NCBI GenBank assembly: GCA_002336245.1
Contig: DDDG01000027.1
Location: 42,592-106,591 of the forward strand
Length of the DNA stretch: 64,000 bases
DNA from: Flavobacteriales bacterium UBA1986
GTDB taxonomy: Bacteria > Bacteroidota > Bacteroidia > Flavobacteriales_G > Salibacteraceae
Reading direction: 5' to 3'
Shown here: piece after piece, positions 18,010 through 28,109 of the stretch
How the letters are laid out: every line of letters starts with the position of its first letter
How positions within the stretch are numbered: the stretch's first letter is position 1
Position numbers and translations under genes: made by a program
The notes under the pieces: generated by a model
Told to the model about the DNA's origin: nothing
Database searches by the model: none
What the model saw: the letters and a program-made list of their open reading frames with translations, nothing else

Positions 18010-21000
18010 ATGCCCCGTTTTAACTGCTTTTTCACACTGATAGCGGCTTTACTATTGACTCCCTTTCTGGGATCAACGCAAGCTCCCTTGGGGGAAGAAA
18101 TGCCGGTGTACAATCGACTAGAGTTCATTCCAAACCAAGGTCAATACCACCCAAATGTGCGCTTCAAATTGGGTATGGGAGCCAATGAAGTCTTTCTAGA
18201 ACAAAATCAAATCACGTATCACAGCATGGACCTCTCCTTCGCGGAACACCATGCGCACGACGAAAGAGCTCGTCCGGATTCCATTGCACGGCATGCTGTA
18301 AAACTTGAATTTCTAGGCGCAAACCCTGAGGTGAAACTGAAAGGGACGGAACGCGGAGATCACTACTTCAACTTCTTCTTGGGAAAAGACCGAAGCAAAT
18401 GGGCACCCGAAGTACATCCTGTTGGTAAGGTTGAATACAAAGACCTCTATCCCAACACAGACCTCATCTTCTACGAGAATGGTGGTCAGGCGAAATACGA
18501 CTTTGTGCTGGAAGCAGGAGCAGATCCTAGCCTCATCCGCATGCAGTACCGCGGACAAGATGAGCTCAAACTCAAAGGCGGCAACCTCTTCATAAAAACA
18601 TCTTTGGGCAATGTGCAGGAACAAGCTCCTTTTGCCTACCAAGAGATCGGCGGAGAAAAGCTGCGCGTTGATTGCAAGTTCAAATTGGAGGGAAATGTGC
18701 TTTCCTTCGACCTGGGCAAGTACGACGAAAGCAAAGTACTGGTGATTGACCCTACGCTCATCTTCTCAACCTACTCGGGATCAACAGCAGCGAACTTTGG
18801 TTACACCGCCACCTTCGACTCGGAAGGATTTCTTTACAGCGGCTCCACTGTATTTGGTTTAACCGGAACCTACCCCACCGATACGGGAGCATTTCAAACT
18901 TCTTTTGGCGGAGGAACGGGAACCTCTGCCCCACCTTTTGGCTTGGGCGGAACCGATGTGGCCATCACCAAATGGGACACCACAGGAAGCAGCTTTGTGT
19001 ACAGCACCTATCTAGGAGGGAACGAAGACGAGCTTCCGCATTCCCTTGTTGTGAACTCCCGCGATGAACTCTACATTCTTGGAACCACAGGCTCATCCAA
19101 CTTTCCAGTCGACAGCCTCGGCTACGACACCAGCTTCGCTGGCGGACCCTCGTACACGCCTGCGGGTGGAGGAATTGGAATTCGCTATGGAAACGGCTGC
19201 GACATATTCGTGAGCAAGCTCAGCACTCAGGGAAGCACGCTGCTCGGCTCGACCTATTTGGGTGGAACCGGCAATGACGGTATCAACAACTCGCTTGGAC
19301 TCGTCTTCAATTACGCAGATGAAGTGCGGGGTGAAATCGATGTGGATCAGTTCGACAACATCATGATCGCCTCTTCCACCGCATCCACCAACTTCCCCAT
19401 GGTGGGCTCTCCATTTCAAAACACCAACCGTGGAAACCAGGAAGGCATTGTGGTAAAACTCACCAATGGCCTGAACGGAATTGTGTGGAGCACCTACCTC
19501 GGCGGAAACTTCGACGATGCCGTTTACAGCTTAGCCATTCGTTCGAACAACGACATTGTGGTGACTGGAGGAACGGTTTCTTCCAACTTCCCAAACAACA
19601 CCAACGCTAATTTCCCAAGTTACCAAGGCGGACGTTCGGATGGATTTGTCACGCACATCCGCGCTGATGGTCGTCAGATGATTCGATCTACTTACTACGG
19701 AACAGGAGCCTACGACCAGAGTTACTTCGTTGAAACCGACAAGGACGATAATGTGTATCTCTTTGGCCAGACCCAAGAAAATTGGAATGCCCTCATCCAA
19801 AATGCAACCTACAATACACCTGGTTCGGGTCAATTTGTCTCAAAGCTGAACAGCACGATGGACACCACCATCTGGTCGACCCGTTTTGGAACATCAACCC
19901 CAAGTACTTCCCCTGCCAACATCAACATTTCACCGACTGCCTTCCTTGTGGATCTCTGCAACGCCATCTACCTTTCCGGTTGGGGTGGAACCACGAATGG
20001 TTCGACTGTGAATGGCATGGACACCACCACCGACGCTTTCCAAGGAACAACCGATGGCAGCGACTTCTACCTGATGGTGATTGCCGATGATGCTTCTTCT
20101 TTGAAATACGGATCCTTTTTCGGGGGAACCGCCTCAGAACACGTTGATGGAGGTACCTCTCGTTTCGATCGAAAAGGAAAAGTGTACCAAGCCGTATGTG
20201 CTGGCTGTCCACGTTTGGGCTCACCAATTCACGACTTCCCCACCAGCCAAACGGCTTACAGCGATTCGAACCTAGCAGCCAATCCGCCTTCCTGCAACCT
20301 AGCAGTATTTAAGATGGACTTCAACTTACCTATTGTGGTGGCCGACTTTCAAGTTGCGCTCTACCATTGTTTGGGCGATACGGTATTCTTTAATAACAAC
20401 AGCTTGGAGCAAAGCCAAACGAACTTCCAGTGGTTCTTCGACGACGGAACCACATCGGGTCAGCGCGATCCTTTTCACATCTATACAAGTCCGGGCGATT
20501 ACTTCGTTCGACTGGTGGTTTCGGATACCGGAACCTGCAACCTCGCCGACAGCATCACCAAACTGGTGCGCATCGTTGCCGACACCAGCATTCAATTTGC
20601 GCCACTGCATATGTGTTACGGCGACAGCCTGCAAATTGGATTTCAACCGCTCTACTTCAATACCTACAATTGGAGTCCGGGTATTTACACCACCGACTCT
20701 ACCATCGCTCGTCCTTACGCGACGGCGCCCGACACCACCGACTACATTCTTTTGATGGACAATGGCGTTTGCGTCGACACCGTGCGACAAACCGTCTTTG
20801 TTGATTCGAGTGTAACGGCGATATTCACCGCCCCGGCGCTCTTCTGCTTGCGCGATAGTTTGGATGTGGCCAACAGCAGCAGTCCGTACCTCTTCACTTC
20901 CTACGAGTGGGATTTCGGGAACGGCGATACTAGTCTGCAGAAAGACCCTTTCTACACCTACACTTCGCCTGGAACCTTCAATGTGCGATTGATTGCGCTA

Positions 21001-22794
21001 GATCCTTTGAGTTGTAATTTAAGCGATACCAGCATTCAGCAGGTAGTGGTTTTGCAAGATTCGGTGTACAATCTTCCTAGCATCACTTTTTGTCCGGGCG
21101 ATACGTTTCAAATTGGCATTCCTCCAATTTCCTTTCAGCCTTATCTCTGGCTTCCTGGAACCTATTTGAGCGACTCTACCATCAGCAATCCCATCGCCTA
21201 CCCAGATACCACCACTGAATATGTGCTCTTGCGGGACAACGGAGCTTGCTACGATTCCATTTTTGTGGAATTGGTTCAGGACAGTGCTGTGCTTTCGAGC
21301 TTCAACTCTTTGACTGAAATCTGTGCTCCTTTCAATCTGCAATTCACGAACACCTCTCAATTTCTCCAAAACTCACAGTTCTTCTGGGACTTTGGCAACG
21401 GCGACACTTCCCAAGCCTTAAACCCAGCTAAGACATACACCACGCGCGGAACCTATGCCGTGAAGCTGGTGGTATTTGACGCAGCTTCTTGCAATGGCAT
21501 TGACTCGGTGAGCATCAACATCAATGTAGACGAGGACAGCACTTACGCTGTGGATACGGTTGTCTTGTGCAATGGCTTGAGCGAAGAAATTGGATTGCCT
21601 TCCAATCCGAGCTACACCTACATCTGGAATACCTCCTTTGGCATTACCGACTCCAATATCTCGAATCCTGTAGCTACAATTACCCAGTATCAATTGTATG
21701 AGCTGCTGGTGGATCGAGGCGCTTGTGTGGATACGGTATACCAACCCGTAGATGTGGATTCCATATTTGTTCTGCGCGATGCCGACACTTTGGTCTGCAG
21801 CGATGCCGCCGGCATTGGTATGGAATTGCGAACCAAAGGCACCGGTGTGCGCTTTCACTGGGCTTCGCACCCTTCCTTCATCGATACATTGAACGCCAAC
21901 AAAACCGACAGCTTCGCTACGGTGATTCCTTTCGATGCCGAGAATACCTACTACATCAAAACTTGGAGCGAGAAAGGCTGCGAGGAGAACGATACCATCG
22001 TTTTAAACGTAGGTGATTTAGGTGTGGAAGTCAGCCGCGATTCCTTCATCTGTTTCAACGACAGCATCAATCTAGAGGCTCTCACCACCATTGCCAACGA
22101 TACGCTCAGCTTTCTTTGGGGTCCAGGAAATGAGATTTTCGGACCGCTGGATTCCAACACGGTTCTAGTCAATCCTCTCGAAGACATTGTATTCTACGTG
22201 CACACCATCAACAGCATTGGTTGCGAACGCGACGACAGCATTCTGGTGGAAGTCTCGGATTTGATGCCTACGTCTCTTACTGCGGAAAGCGACAAGGATA
22301 CCATCTTGATTACGGAGTCTGCACAGCTTGTAGTGCTTCCACTGGGCTACAATTATGTTTGGCGTCCGGGAATTGCATTGAGCGACAGCACCTCCTCTAC
22401 TCCGGTTGCTTCTCCTGGTGGAACCATTTTGTATGAAGTGGATGTGATTGATCCTGAAAACGAAGACTGCTTCTTCACCGATTCTGTTCTCATTGTGGTG
22501 CGCGAACTCAATTGCGGATTGCCCGATGTATTCGTGCCAAATGCCTTCACGCCTGACGGTGATGGCAACAACGAGAAGCTCTTTGTGTACGGCCGCTTCA
22601 TCAAAGAACTCTACTTCGCGGTATACAATCGTTGGGGCGAAAAGGTTTTTGAAACCACAGACCAGGACATTGGTTGGGATGGAACTTTCAAAGGTGTACA
22701 AGCACAAATCGGCGTCTATGATTGGTATTTGAATGTCGTTTGTGAAGATGAACAGCGCTTGCAGCTGAAAGGAAACACTACACTGATTCAATGA
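18010..22794 (+). CDS. Giant cell-surface adhesin-like protein with PKD repeats and T9SS type B sorting domain
   Basis: A 1,594-residue secreted protein. ATG 18010 is used: it gives signal peptide MPRFNCFFTLIAALLLTPF ... STQA, and the earlier ATG at 17914 lies upstream of the promoter-like box. Residues about 35-270 are the N-terminal domain that precedes SBBP repeats (LEFIPNQGQYHPNVRF). A beta-propeller-like region with repeated FSTYLGG/STYLGGNEDE motifs follows (about 270-750), then several PKD-type domains (FQWFFDDGTTSGQRDPFHIY, YEWDFGNGDTSLQKDPFYTY, FFWDFGNGDTSQALNPAKTY). The last 90 residues are a CHU_C/type B sorting domain (VPNAFTPDGDGNNEKLFV, YNRWGEKVFET). Such cargos depend on a SprF/PorP partner, encoded next with a 4-base ATGA overlap. 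Confidence 0.92.
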   Translation: MPRFNCFFTLIAALLLTPFLGSTQAPLGEEMPVYNRLEFIPNQGQYHPNVRFKLGMGANEVFLEQNQITYHSMDLSFAEHHAHDERARPDSIARHAVKLEFLGANPEVKLKGTERGDHYFNFFLGKDRSKWAPEVHPVGKVEYKDLYPNTDLIFYENGGQAKYDFVLEAGADPSLIRMQYRGQDELKLKGGNLFIKTSLGNVQEQAPFAYQEIGGEKLRVDCKFKLEGNVLSFDLGKYDESKVLVIDPTLIFSTYSGSTAANFGYTATFDSEGFLYSGSTVFGLTGTYPTDTGAFQTSFGGGTGTSAPPFGLGGTDVAITKWDTTGSSFVYSTYLGGNEDELPHSLVVNSRDELYILGTTGSSNFPVDSLGYDTSFAGGPSYTPAGGGIGIRYGNGCDIFVSKLSTQGSTLLGSTYLGGTGNDGINNSLGLVFNYADEVRGEIDVDQFDNIMIASSTASTNFPMVGSPFQNTNRGNQEGIVVKLTNGLNGIVWSTYLGGNFDDAVYSLAIRSNNDIVVTGGTVSSNFPNNTNANFPSYQGGRSDGFVTHIRADGRQMIRSTYYGTGAYDQSYFVETDKDDNVYLFGQTQENWNALIQNATYNTPGSGQFVSKLNSTMDTTIWSTRFGTSTPSTSPANINISPTAFLVDLCNAIYLSGWGGTTNGSTVNGMDTTTDAFQGTTDGSDFYLMVIADDASSLKYGSFFGGTASEHVDGGTSRFDRKGKVYQAVCAGCPRLGSPIHDFPTSQTAYSDSNLAANPPSCNLAVFKMDFNLPIVVADFQVALYHCLGDTVFFNNNSLEQSQTNFQWFFDDGTTSGQRDPFHIYTSPGDYFVRLVVSDTGTCNLADSITKLVRIVADTSIQFAPLHMCYGDSLQIGFQPLYFNTYNWSPGIYTTDSTIARPYATAPDTTDYILLMDNGVCVDTVRQTVFVDSSVTAIFTAPALFCLRDSLDVANSSSPYLFTSYEWDFGNGDTSLQKDPFYTYTSPGTFNVRLIALDPLSCNLSDTSIQQVVVLQDSVYNLPSITFCPGDTFQIGIPPISFQPYLWLPGTYLSDSTISNPIAYPDTTTEYVLLRDNGACYDSIFVELVQDSAVLSSFNSLTEICAPFNLQFTNTSQFLQNSQFFWDFGNGDTSQALNPAKTYTTRGTYAVKLVVFDAASCNGIDSVSININVDEDSTYAVDTVVLCNGLSEEIGLPSNPSYTYIWNTSFGITDSNISNPVATITQYQLYELLVDRGACVDTVYQPVDVDSIFVLRDADTLVCSDAAGIGMELRTKGTGVRFHWASHPSFIDTLNANKTDSFATVIPFDAENTYYIKTWSEKGCEENDTIVLNVGDLGVEVSRDSFICFNDSINLEALTTIANDTLSFLWGPGNEIFGPLDSNTVLVNPLEDIVFYVHTINSIGCERDDSILVEVSDLMPTSLTAESDKDTILITESAQLVVLPLGYNYVWRPGIALSDSTSSTPVASPGGTILYEVDVIDPENEDCFFTDSVLIVVRELNCGLPDVFVPNAFTPDGDGNNEKLFVYGRFIKELYFAVYNRWGEKVFETTDQDIGWDGTFKGVQAQIGVYDWYLNVVCEDEQRLQLKGNTTLIQ

Positions 22795-23798
22795 TCAGGA
22801 GGCTATTAGGCATATCACTCTTATTTGTTTCGAGCATCAGCTTCGGGCAAGACATTCATCACACACAGTGGTACGATCACGCTCTTCAATTGAATCCGGC
22901 AAACACTGGGAATTTTGAAGGTGCCTATCGTTTTGCCGGGAACTTTCGTCAGCAATGGAAGTCGGTAACTTATCCTTTTCGAACCGTGGCTTTGGCTTTC
23001 GACGCCAACAACTTTCTGCGCAGCAAAGGCTTTTCGCTTGGGGCGGCCTTTTACAACGACGTTGCCGGTGATTCTAGGTACAGCACCAACGACTTCAAGA
23101 TTATGGGCTCGCACAATTTTCGGCTCAGCAAGGACACCACCCACAGCATTCAGTTCGGTTGGAATGCAGCTTATCAGACGCGCAGCATCGACTTTTCTCA
23201 ATTGACCTATGGCCTGCAATTCAATGGAAATGTATTCGACCCTGATTTACCCGGTGAACGATTCCTAGGTCGAGACGTCAATAAACTAGTAAACTTCGGT
23301 TTTGGGCTAGGTTACGACTGGTATAAAGAGGAAAGAAGAAAGTTCAGAATTGGTCTAGCTGTCCTCAACCCTACCCAACCCACAGAAGGTTACATGTCTG
23401 CGGCACCGAATATTATACCTAGAAGAATTACCGCCACCTTCACCTCCCGTTTTCGTTTGAACTACGACTTAGACGTTGAACCTTATGGTTTGTATCAGCG
23501 TCAGAATCAATATCAAGAATTGGTGCTCGGAACCAGTTTTCGCTACACACTAGATCATCGCTTTTTCCATTACCGCGCAGTATTCGTAGGAATCTCGAGC
23601 CGCATTGGAGATGCTGCCAATGGCATTGTGGGTTATTACCACGGAAGTTGGAAGTTTGGCGCCAGCTACGATGTGAACTATTCGCCATTCACCAACGCCA
23701 GTAATTACCGCGGTGGATTTGAACTTTCAGTCGTTCACATCTGGCGCAATGTATTGCCTCGCCGCGTGCGTTATCGTCAGTGTCCGAATTACCTATGA
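22791..23798 (+). CDS. PorP/SprF family T9SS outer-membrane protein
   Basis: A 335-residue barrel protein with signal peptide (LLGISLLFVSSISFGQ) and the family's N-terminal signature DIHHTQWYDHALQLNPANTG. Barrel strands continue to a final IWRNVLPRRVRYRQCPNYL. SprF-like proteins are needed for secretion and surface attachment of type B T9SS cargo such as SprB. The gene overlaps both the adhesin (ATGA at 22791-22794) and the OmpA-type gene (ATGA at 23795-23798), so the three are translationally coupled and the partner of this SprF is very probably the adhesin. Confidence 0.93.
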   Translation: MIRRLLGISLLFVSSISFGQDIHHTQWYDHALQLNPANTGNFEGAYRFAGNFRQQWKSVTYPFRTVALAFDANNFLRSKGFSLGAAFYNDVAGDSRYSTNDFKIMGSHNFRLSKDTTHSIQFGWNAAYQTRSIDFSQLTYGLQFNGNVFDPDLPGERFLGRDVNKLVNFGFGLGYDWYKEERRKFRIGLAVLNPTQPTEGYMSAAPNIIPRRITATFTSRFRLNYDLDVEPYGLYQRQNQYQELVLGTSFRYTLDHRFFHYRAVFVGISSRIGDAANGIVGYYHGSWKFGASYDVNYSPFTNASNYRGGFELSVVHIWRNVLPRRVRYRQCPNYL

Positions 23799-25765
23799 GA
23801 ATTCTACTCTCCATATCGCTTGTTCTATTCGGGAACGCGCTTTTAGCGCAAACGCCAAAGCAGTGGGAGAGCTATGGAGATAAGTCGAAGGAAGAAGGCG
23901 ACCACTACGGAGCGGCCATCTATTACCACAAGGCGGTGGTCATCGACGAGGACAATCCGGCACTTTGGTTGAAGTACGGCATGGAGCTGAAAGCATACAA
24001 CGATTACGATCGGGCCGAAGAAGCTTTCCAGGCAGCATGGGACAAACACCTATTGATGGATCAGCAAGTATCTCAGTTCTGGTTGGCCACGATGCAGAAA
24101 CACAACGGACACTACCGCAAGGCATTTGTCAACTTCGACGACTTCTACCAGAACTATCCAAACCGCACAAGTTTCTTGGTTCAAAAAGCCAAGCAAGAAG
24201 CCATTTCTTGCCGCTGGGCCATGTCGCACCAAACCGATAGTTCGAATTTTAAGCTAGAGAACGTAGAAGACGCAGTAAGCTCTGAGTATTCAGAGTTCAG
24301 TCCGTACTTGATGCCCGACCGTTCCCTCCTATTCACTTCACTGCGTTTCCAGAAAAAGAGCAACGGGCAAGAGCTGATGAAGGAAGACGAAGACCAGAAG
24401 ATTTGGTTGTACAAGGCGCTTTGGAAAGACTCAGCTTGGGAAGAGGTTGTGGCCTTCGACACCGTTCTAAATCCAGAACACCAGAACTTTGGCAATGCTT
24501 GTCCGAGTCCGGATGGCAAACGCATGTACTACAGCTTGTGCGACGATCACTTCAACTGCTCGATTTGGAAAGCCGAATTGGCTGCGGATGGAAGTTGGGG
24601 AAATGCCGAGCCGCTCAACACGATGGTGAACGAAGCTGGAAGCAACAACACCCAAGCTCAGGCTGTGGAAATTGACGGCAAGGAAATCTTGTTTTTCAGC
24701 TCCAACCGATTGCGCGGACGCGGCGGCATGGACATCTGGTACAGCACCTACGACGAGCGGCGCAAAGCATTCAGTAAACCCCGGAATATGGGTAAGAATG
24801 TGAATACCCCCGGCGATGAAATTTGTCCGTTTTGGTTGGCCGACAGCAACCACTTGTACTTCTCTTCCGACTGGCACGAAGGCTACGGAGGTTTCGATGT
24901 CTTCATGACCAAAGGCACGCTGAACTCTTTGTACAGGCCAAAAAATATGGGACTTGGCATCAACACTTCCGCCAACGACCTATACTTCAAACGCTTTTCA
25001 GAGCAAGGGCTTTCCTTCCTGACTTCCAACAGAAAAGGCAGCATCAGCTTGAAAGGACAAACCTGTTGCAACGACATTTACATGGCTAAGGAGATTCCAA
25101 TCGAGAAAGTAGAAGTAGTGAAAGAACCCGATCCAGTGGTTCTAAAAGAAGAAAAACTCGAAGAAGAGTTGGAGGTGGTGAAAGACCTACTTCCCTTGAG
25201 CTTGTACTTCCACAACGATCAGCCGAATCCACGTTCGTGGTCTACCACCACCGACCTTAGCTACAAAGAAGCATTTGGCGATTACCACAGTATGCTCGAA
25301 GAATATGTGACCGCCAACAGGCACATTGCCAAACACCACGAAACCGATTCGATGGTAGAGGCTACGCGGCTCTTTTTTAAGGAGGACGTTGAGGGCGGTA
25401 TCAACAAGCTCGACCAGGTGATGGAGATGGTGAAACACCAATTGACTTCGGGGCACCAGATTGAGCTCACCATCAAAGGCTTCGCCTCACCCCTCGCCCG
25501 TTCCGACTACAACCACAACCTCACCGAACGGCGCATCATGTCGTTGGTGAATTACTTCGAGCGCTACGACGATGGCTTCTTCATGAAATACATCAGTGCT
25601 GCCGAAGGCAAGGCTCAGCTCATTCTCAAGGAAGAACCTTTCGGGGAAAGCACGGCCGCCACCCACATCTCCGACGACCGTGACGATCACCGACGATCGG
25701 TTTATGGTCTTACAGCAGCTAAGGAGCGGAGGATTGAGATTATTCGGATTAATCAGCTGCGTTGA
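23795..25765 (+). CDS. PorE-like OmpA-family protein (TPR, beta-propeller, OmpA domain)
   Basis: A 656-residue envelope protein. ATG 23795 overlaps the previous stop and opens a signal peptide (MRILLSISLVLFGNALLAQ). Order: TPR-like helices (about 20-120), PD40/WD40-like propeller blades (about 150-430, for example NACPSPDGKRMYYSLCDD, LFFSSNRLRGRGGMDIWYS, LYFSSDWHEGYGGFDVFM), an acidic Glu/Val linker (about 435-470), and a C-terminal OmpA peptidoglycan-binding domain (TIKGFASPLARSDYNHNLTE ... AKERRIEIIRI). This resembles PorE, which ties T9SS parts to peptidoglycan, but lacks an obvious carboxypeptidase-like insert and lipobox. It probably anchors the SprF/adhesin pair. Confidence 0.88.
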   Translation: MRILLSISLVLFGNALLAQTPKQWESYGDKSKEEGDHYGAAIYYHKAVVIDEDNPALWLKYGMELKAYNDYDRAEEAFQAAWDKHLLMDQQVSQFWLATMQKHNGHYRKAFVNFDDFYQNYPNRTSFLVQKAKQEAISCRWAMSHQTDSSNFKLENVEDAVSSEYSEFSPYLMPDRSLLFTSLRFQKKSNGQELMKEDEDQKIWLYKALWKDSAWEEVVAFDTVLNPEHQNFGNACPSPDGKRMYYSLCDDHFNCSIWKAELAADGSWGNAEPLNTMVNEAGSNNTQAQAVEIDGKEILFFSSNRLRGRGGMDIWYSTYDERRKAFSKPRNMGKNVNTPGDEICPFWLADSNHLYFSSDWHEGYGGFDVFMTKGTLNSLYRPKNMGLGINTSANDLYFKRFSEQGLSFLTSNRKGSISLKGQTCCNDIYMAKEIPIEKVEVVKEPDPVVLKEEKLEEELEVVKDLLPLSLYFHNDQPNPRSWSTTTDLSYKEAFGDYHSMLEEYVTANRHIAKHHETDSMVEATRLFFKEDVEGGINKLDQVMEMVKHQLTSGHQIELTIKGFASPLARSDYNHNLTERRIMSLVNYFERYDDGFFMKYISAAEGKAQLILKEEPFGESTAATHISDDRDDHRRSVYGLTAAKERRIEIIRINQLR

Positions 25766-26493
25766 TATAATTAATGTGGTAATTCGAGAATGTGGGAATT
25801 TGCCAATTATTCATTGCCAAGATTCTTAAAATCGTTTCGAGTCCCTGAGCTTGTCGAAGGGTCGAAGCCTCGTGAATCAATCCTTACTCGTCGACCCTTC
25901 GACAAGCTCAGGGTGACTATACCTAATTGAAGGTTCAAGAGGAGATGATCATATCCCATGCCCACATCCCATAGCCTTTTGAATCTCTTGCTCAATTCTC
26001 TCTTGCGCTGCCGCGCGGGCAATTTGATTGAAGATTGAAGAATGAATACCCGCCAGTGGTCGGGTAGGTTGAAGATTTTAGAAGTGGCCTTATGGCAGAA
26101 CTCAAAAAAGGCATTTGGAAAGTGAATTGTAGAAAACCATGACTGAAGCCGCAGGCAAATCCAGCACTTGGGATTTGACAGGCGAAGGGAAGCTCGTTTT
26201 CAAAATTCAATTTCCTGCCCAGCGTCTTTGCTTCCTTTTGGCGCAGGAAAAGGAAGGGCCCGACCGGCCTGAGGTCAAAACCTCGTCTGGCAAGACAGAA
26301 AACCCCTTCGATCCTTCGACAGCGTCTGCGCCAAAGGCTTCGCCACCGGAGCAAGCTCAGGACCCAGGGTGACTGAATGAGAGTGATGTAGTGATAGTTT
26401 AGAATTTGTAATTAAAAATCGATAATCCGAAATTCTAACAAAGCCATAAAGTAGAATTGACTTTCAATATCCCCAGATTGACAAAGCTTCCTC
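25766..26493. repeat. Repeat-rich intergenic region (REP-like palindrome plus modules B1 and C1)
   Basis: This 730-base spacer contains a perfect 23-base inverted repeat (25843-25865 with 25891-25913), module B1 (26003-26103, sharing GCTGCCGCGCGGGC and GGCCTTATGGCAGAACTC with 27545-27626), and module C1 (26110-26275, about 165 bases closely similar to 27879-28047). C1 includes a fold-back CTTCCTTTTGGCGCAGG/AAAAGGAAG (26230-26256). A 77-codon frame over C1 is judged spurious. Confidence 0.75.
25843..25913. repeat. Perfect 23-base inverted repeat, CCTGAGCTTGTCGAAGG family
   Basis: The left arm 25843-25865 is the exact reverse complement of 25891-25913, with a 25-base loop. The core CCTTCGACAAGCTCAGG followed by GTGACT recurs, more or less complete, at about 27797-27815, 29474-29495 and 30045-30064; the copy at 29431-29495 keeps even the loop sequence. 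I see no transposase, so this is a REP-like dispersed element. Confidence 0.85.
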
Positions 26494-26501
26494 TAACTTT
26501 G
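26494..26501 (+). promoter_or_regulatory. TAnnTTTG -7 box immediately before the alpha/beta hydrolase
   Basis: TAACTTTG is an exact match to the -7 consensus and ends 4 bases before ATG 26506, implying a leaderless or nearly leaderless mRNA. Confidence 0.65.
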
Positions 26502-26505
26502 ACGT

Positions 26506-27312
26506 ATGTCTACCGCATGGATCATATTCATTGTTGTGTTGAGCGCGCTCTTGCTGATCTTGATTGCGCTTTTCCTGCTGTTTGTGTTTCAAGAACGCCT
26601 CATTTTTAAGCCAGAAGCAGTTCCCGAGGACTATCAGTTTGAGTTTAATCTGCCTTTTGAGGAACTCTTTTTTGAACCACGCAAAGGCGTGCGCTTGAAC
26701 GCTGTGCTCTTCAAAGCCAAAGAATCCAAGGGTCTGTGTTTATTCTTTCACGGACATTCAGGAAGCAACGCCACTTGGGGTTATGTGGCCGAAGAAATCG
26801 TAAAAAACGGTTGGGACTGTTTGGTCTACGACTACCGAGGTTACGGCAAAAGCACCGGAAAACACCGAGCTGAAATTAGCCTTCATAAAGATGCCGAGTT
26901 CGTCTATGAGGTGATGTCGGAACGATACAATGGCGAAGAAATCATTTTTGTTGGTCAGAGCTTGGGTTCCGGAATCGCTACCCGACTCGCTACCAAATTT
27001 ATTCCCAAGAAGCTCTTGCTCATCACACCATATTTCAACTTCGCCGATGTGGTGCACTTCCACTACCCTTTTCTACCGGCGCGCATGATGTTGAAGTACC
27101 GCTTTGCCACCAACAAACTCATCTCAGAATTGGTCTGTCCGGTTTATCTCATTCACGGCACCAAAGACACCCTAGTTCCGTTTGAGAGCAGCATTCGATT
27201 ATCTTCTCTTTCCGACAACATTCTTCTAACCACCATTCAAGGTGGGGAGCATGGGAATCTTCAGACTTATGAGGAGTATCGGGATTTGATGAAGGATGTT
27301 CTTTCTGTTTAG
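26506..27312 (+). CDS. Membrane-anchored alpha/beta hydrolase (serine aminopeptidase-like)
   Basis: A 268-residue protein. One N-terminal membrane helix (residues 4-29, IIFIVVLSALLLILIALFLL) anchors an alpha/beta-hydrolase domain: oxyanion region LFFHGHSGSN (about 80-89), YDYRGYGKSTG, nucleophile elbow FVGQSLGSG (Ser about 151), acid region IHGTKDTLVPF and catalytic His in GGEHGN. This order matches the YfhR/ABHD13-like group. The substrate is unknown. It stands alone between two repeat-rich spacers, with its own strong -7 box. Confidence 0.9.
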   Translation: MSTAWIIFIVVLSALLLILIALFLLFVFQERLIFKPEAVPEDYQFEFNLPFEELFFEPRKGVRLNAVLFKAKESKGLCLFFHGHSGSNATWGYVAEEIVKNGWDCLVYDYRGYGKSTGKHRAEISLHKDAEFVYEVMSERYNGEEIIFVGQSLGSGIATRLATKFIPKKLLLITPYFNFADVVHFHYPFLPARMMLKYRFATNKLISELVCPVYLIHGTKDTLVPFESSIRLSSLSDNILLTTIQGGEHGNLQTYEEYRDLMKDVLSV

Positions 27313-28109
27313 AGTTCAATAGTTGAAGAGCGTCAAAAGTCAAAGAGTGAAAGAGTGAAAGAGCTCAAAAGTTTTAGCCTGCACTCTCAAATTAGTCTTT
27401 GGTTTTAGGTCAATACCCACTTCGAGTGACTGAGTTCATCGAAGCCCGGGTTAATTCGATGTTCGATTGTCGATGATTGATTTTGGATTTTTGATTCAAG
27501 GTAAGGAAGCAACTTTCATCTTTCCTCTTCAATCTCATATCTCCATTGCGCTGCCGCGCGGGCCATTTGATTGAAGATTGAAGAATGAATAGTTTAAATT
27601 TTAGAAGTGGCCTTATGGCAGAACTCCCATTTGGCCAATTGGAAAGAACTCTGTAGAAAATAACGATGAAGAGCAAAAGAGGATTTGGGCCAGGGATTTG
27701 AGATTCTCCTTTTCCAACATTCAATATACCTAGTCCTCCTGAGCGAGTCGCTGAGCCTGTCGAAGTGCTGAAGGGAGATGTAAAGTATTGCTCGGGCTTC
27801 GACAAGCTCAGGGTGACTAGTAAGCGGTATCCCCGAACAATCAATAATTGATCATCAAAAATCAATAATCAACCTAGGGCATTTGGGAAGTGGAACGTAG
27901 AAAACCATGACTGAGGCCGCAGGCAAATCCAGCAATTGGGATTTGACAGGTTGAGGGAAGCCAGTTTTCAAGTTTCATTTCCCTGCCCAATGCGCGTTTT
28001 GCTTCCTTTTGGCGCAACAAAAGGAAGGGCCCGACCGGCCTGAGGTCGATAGAAGTGATATTACCCGCTCTTCGACAAGCTCAGAGACTCGTAACTTGTA
28101 ATTGGTAAT
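27313..28109. repeat. Repeat-rich intergenic region (modules B2 and C2, REP-like pieces)
   Basis: No gene is found in this 800-base spacer. It holds module B2 (27545-27660), a REP-like pair (left about 27750-27766, right 27797-27812), module C2 (27879-28047) and ATCAATAATTGATCATC-type units (27840-27873). C2 carries a stop in the frame that is open in C1, so the modules are not coding. Confidence 0.75.

Noticed and set aside
26139..26372. 77-codon plus-strand frame over repeat module C1
   Set aside because: The related module at 27879-28047 has an in-frame stop and the sequence is a dispersed non-coding repeat with a fold-back, so the open frame is by chance.
26003..28047. CRISPR array suggested by recurring short units
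   Set aside because: Repeats differ in length and spacing, units are mosaic, there are no regular unique spacers and no cas gene is present.
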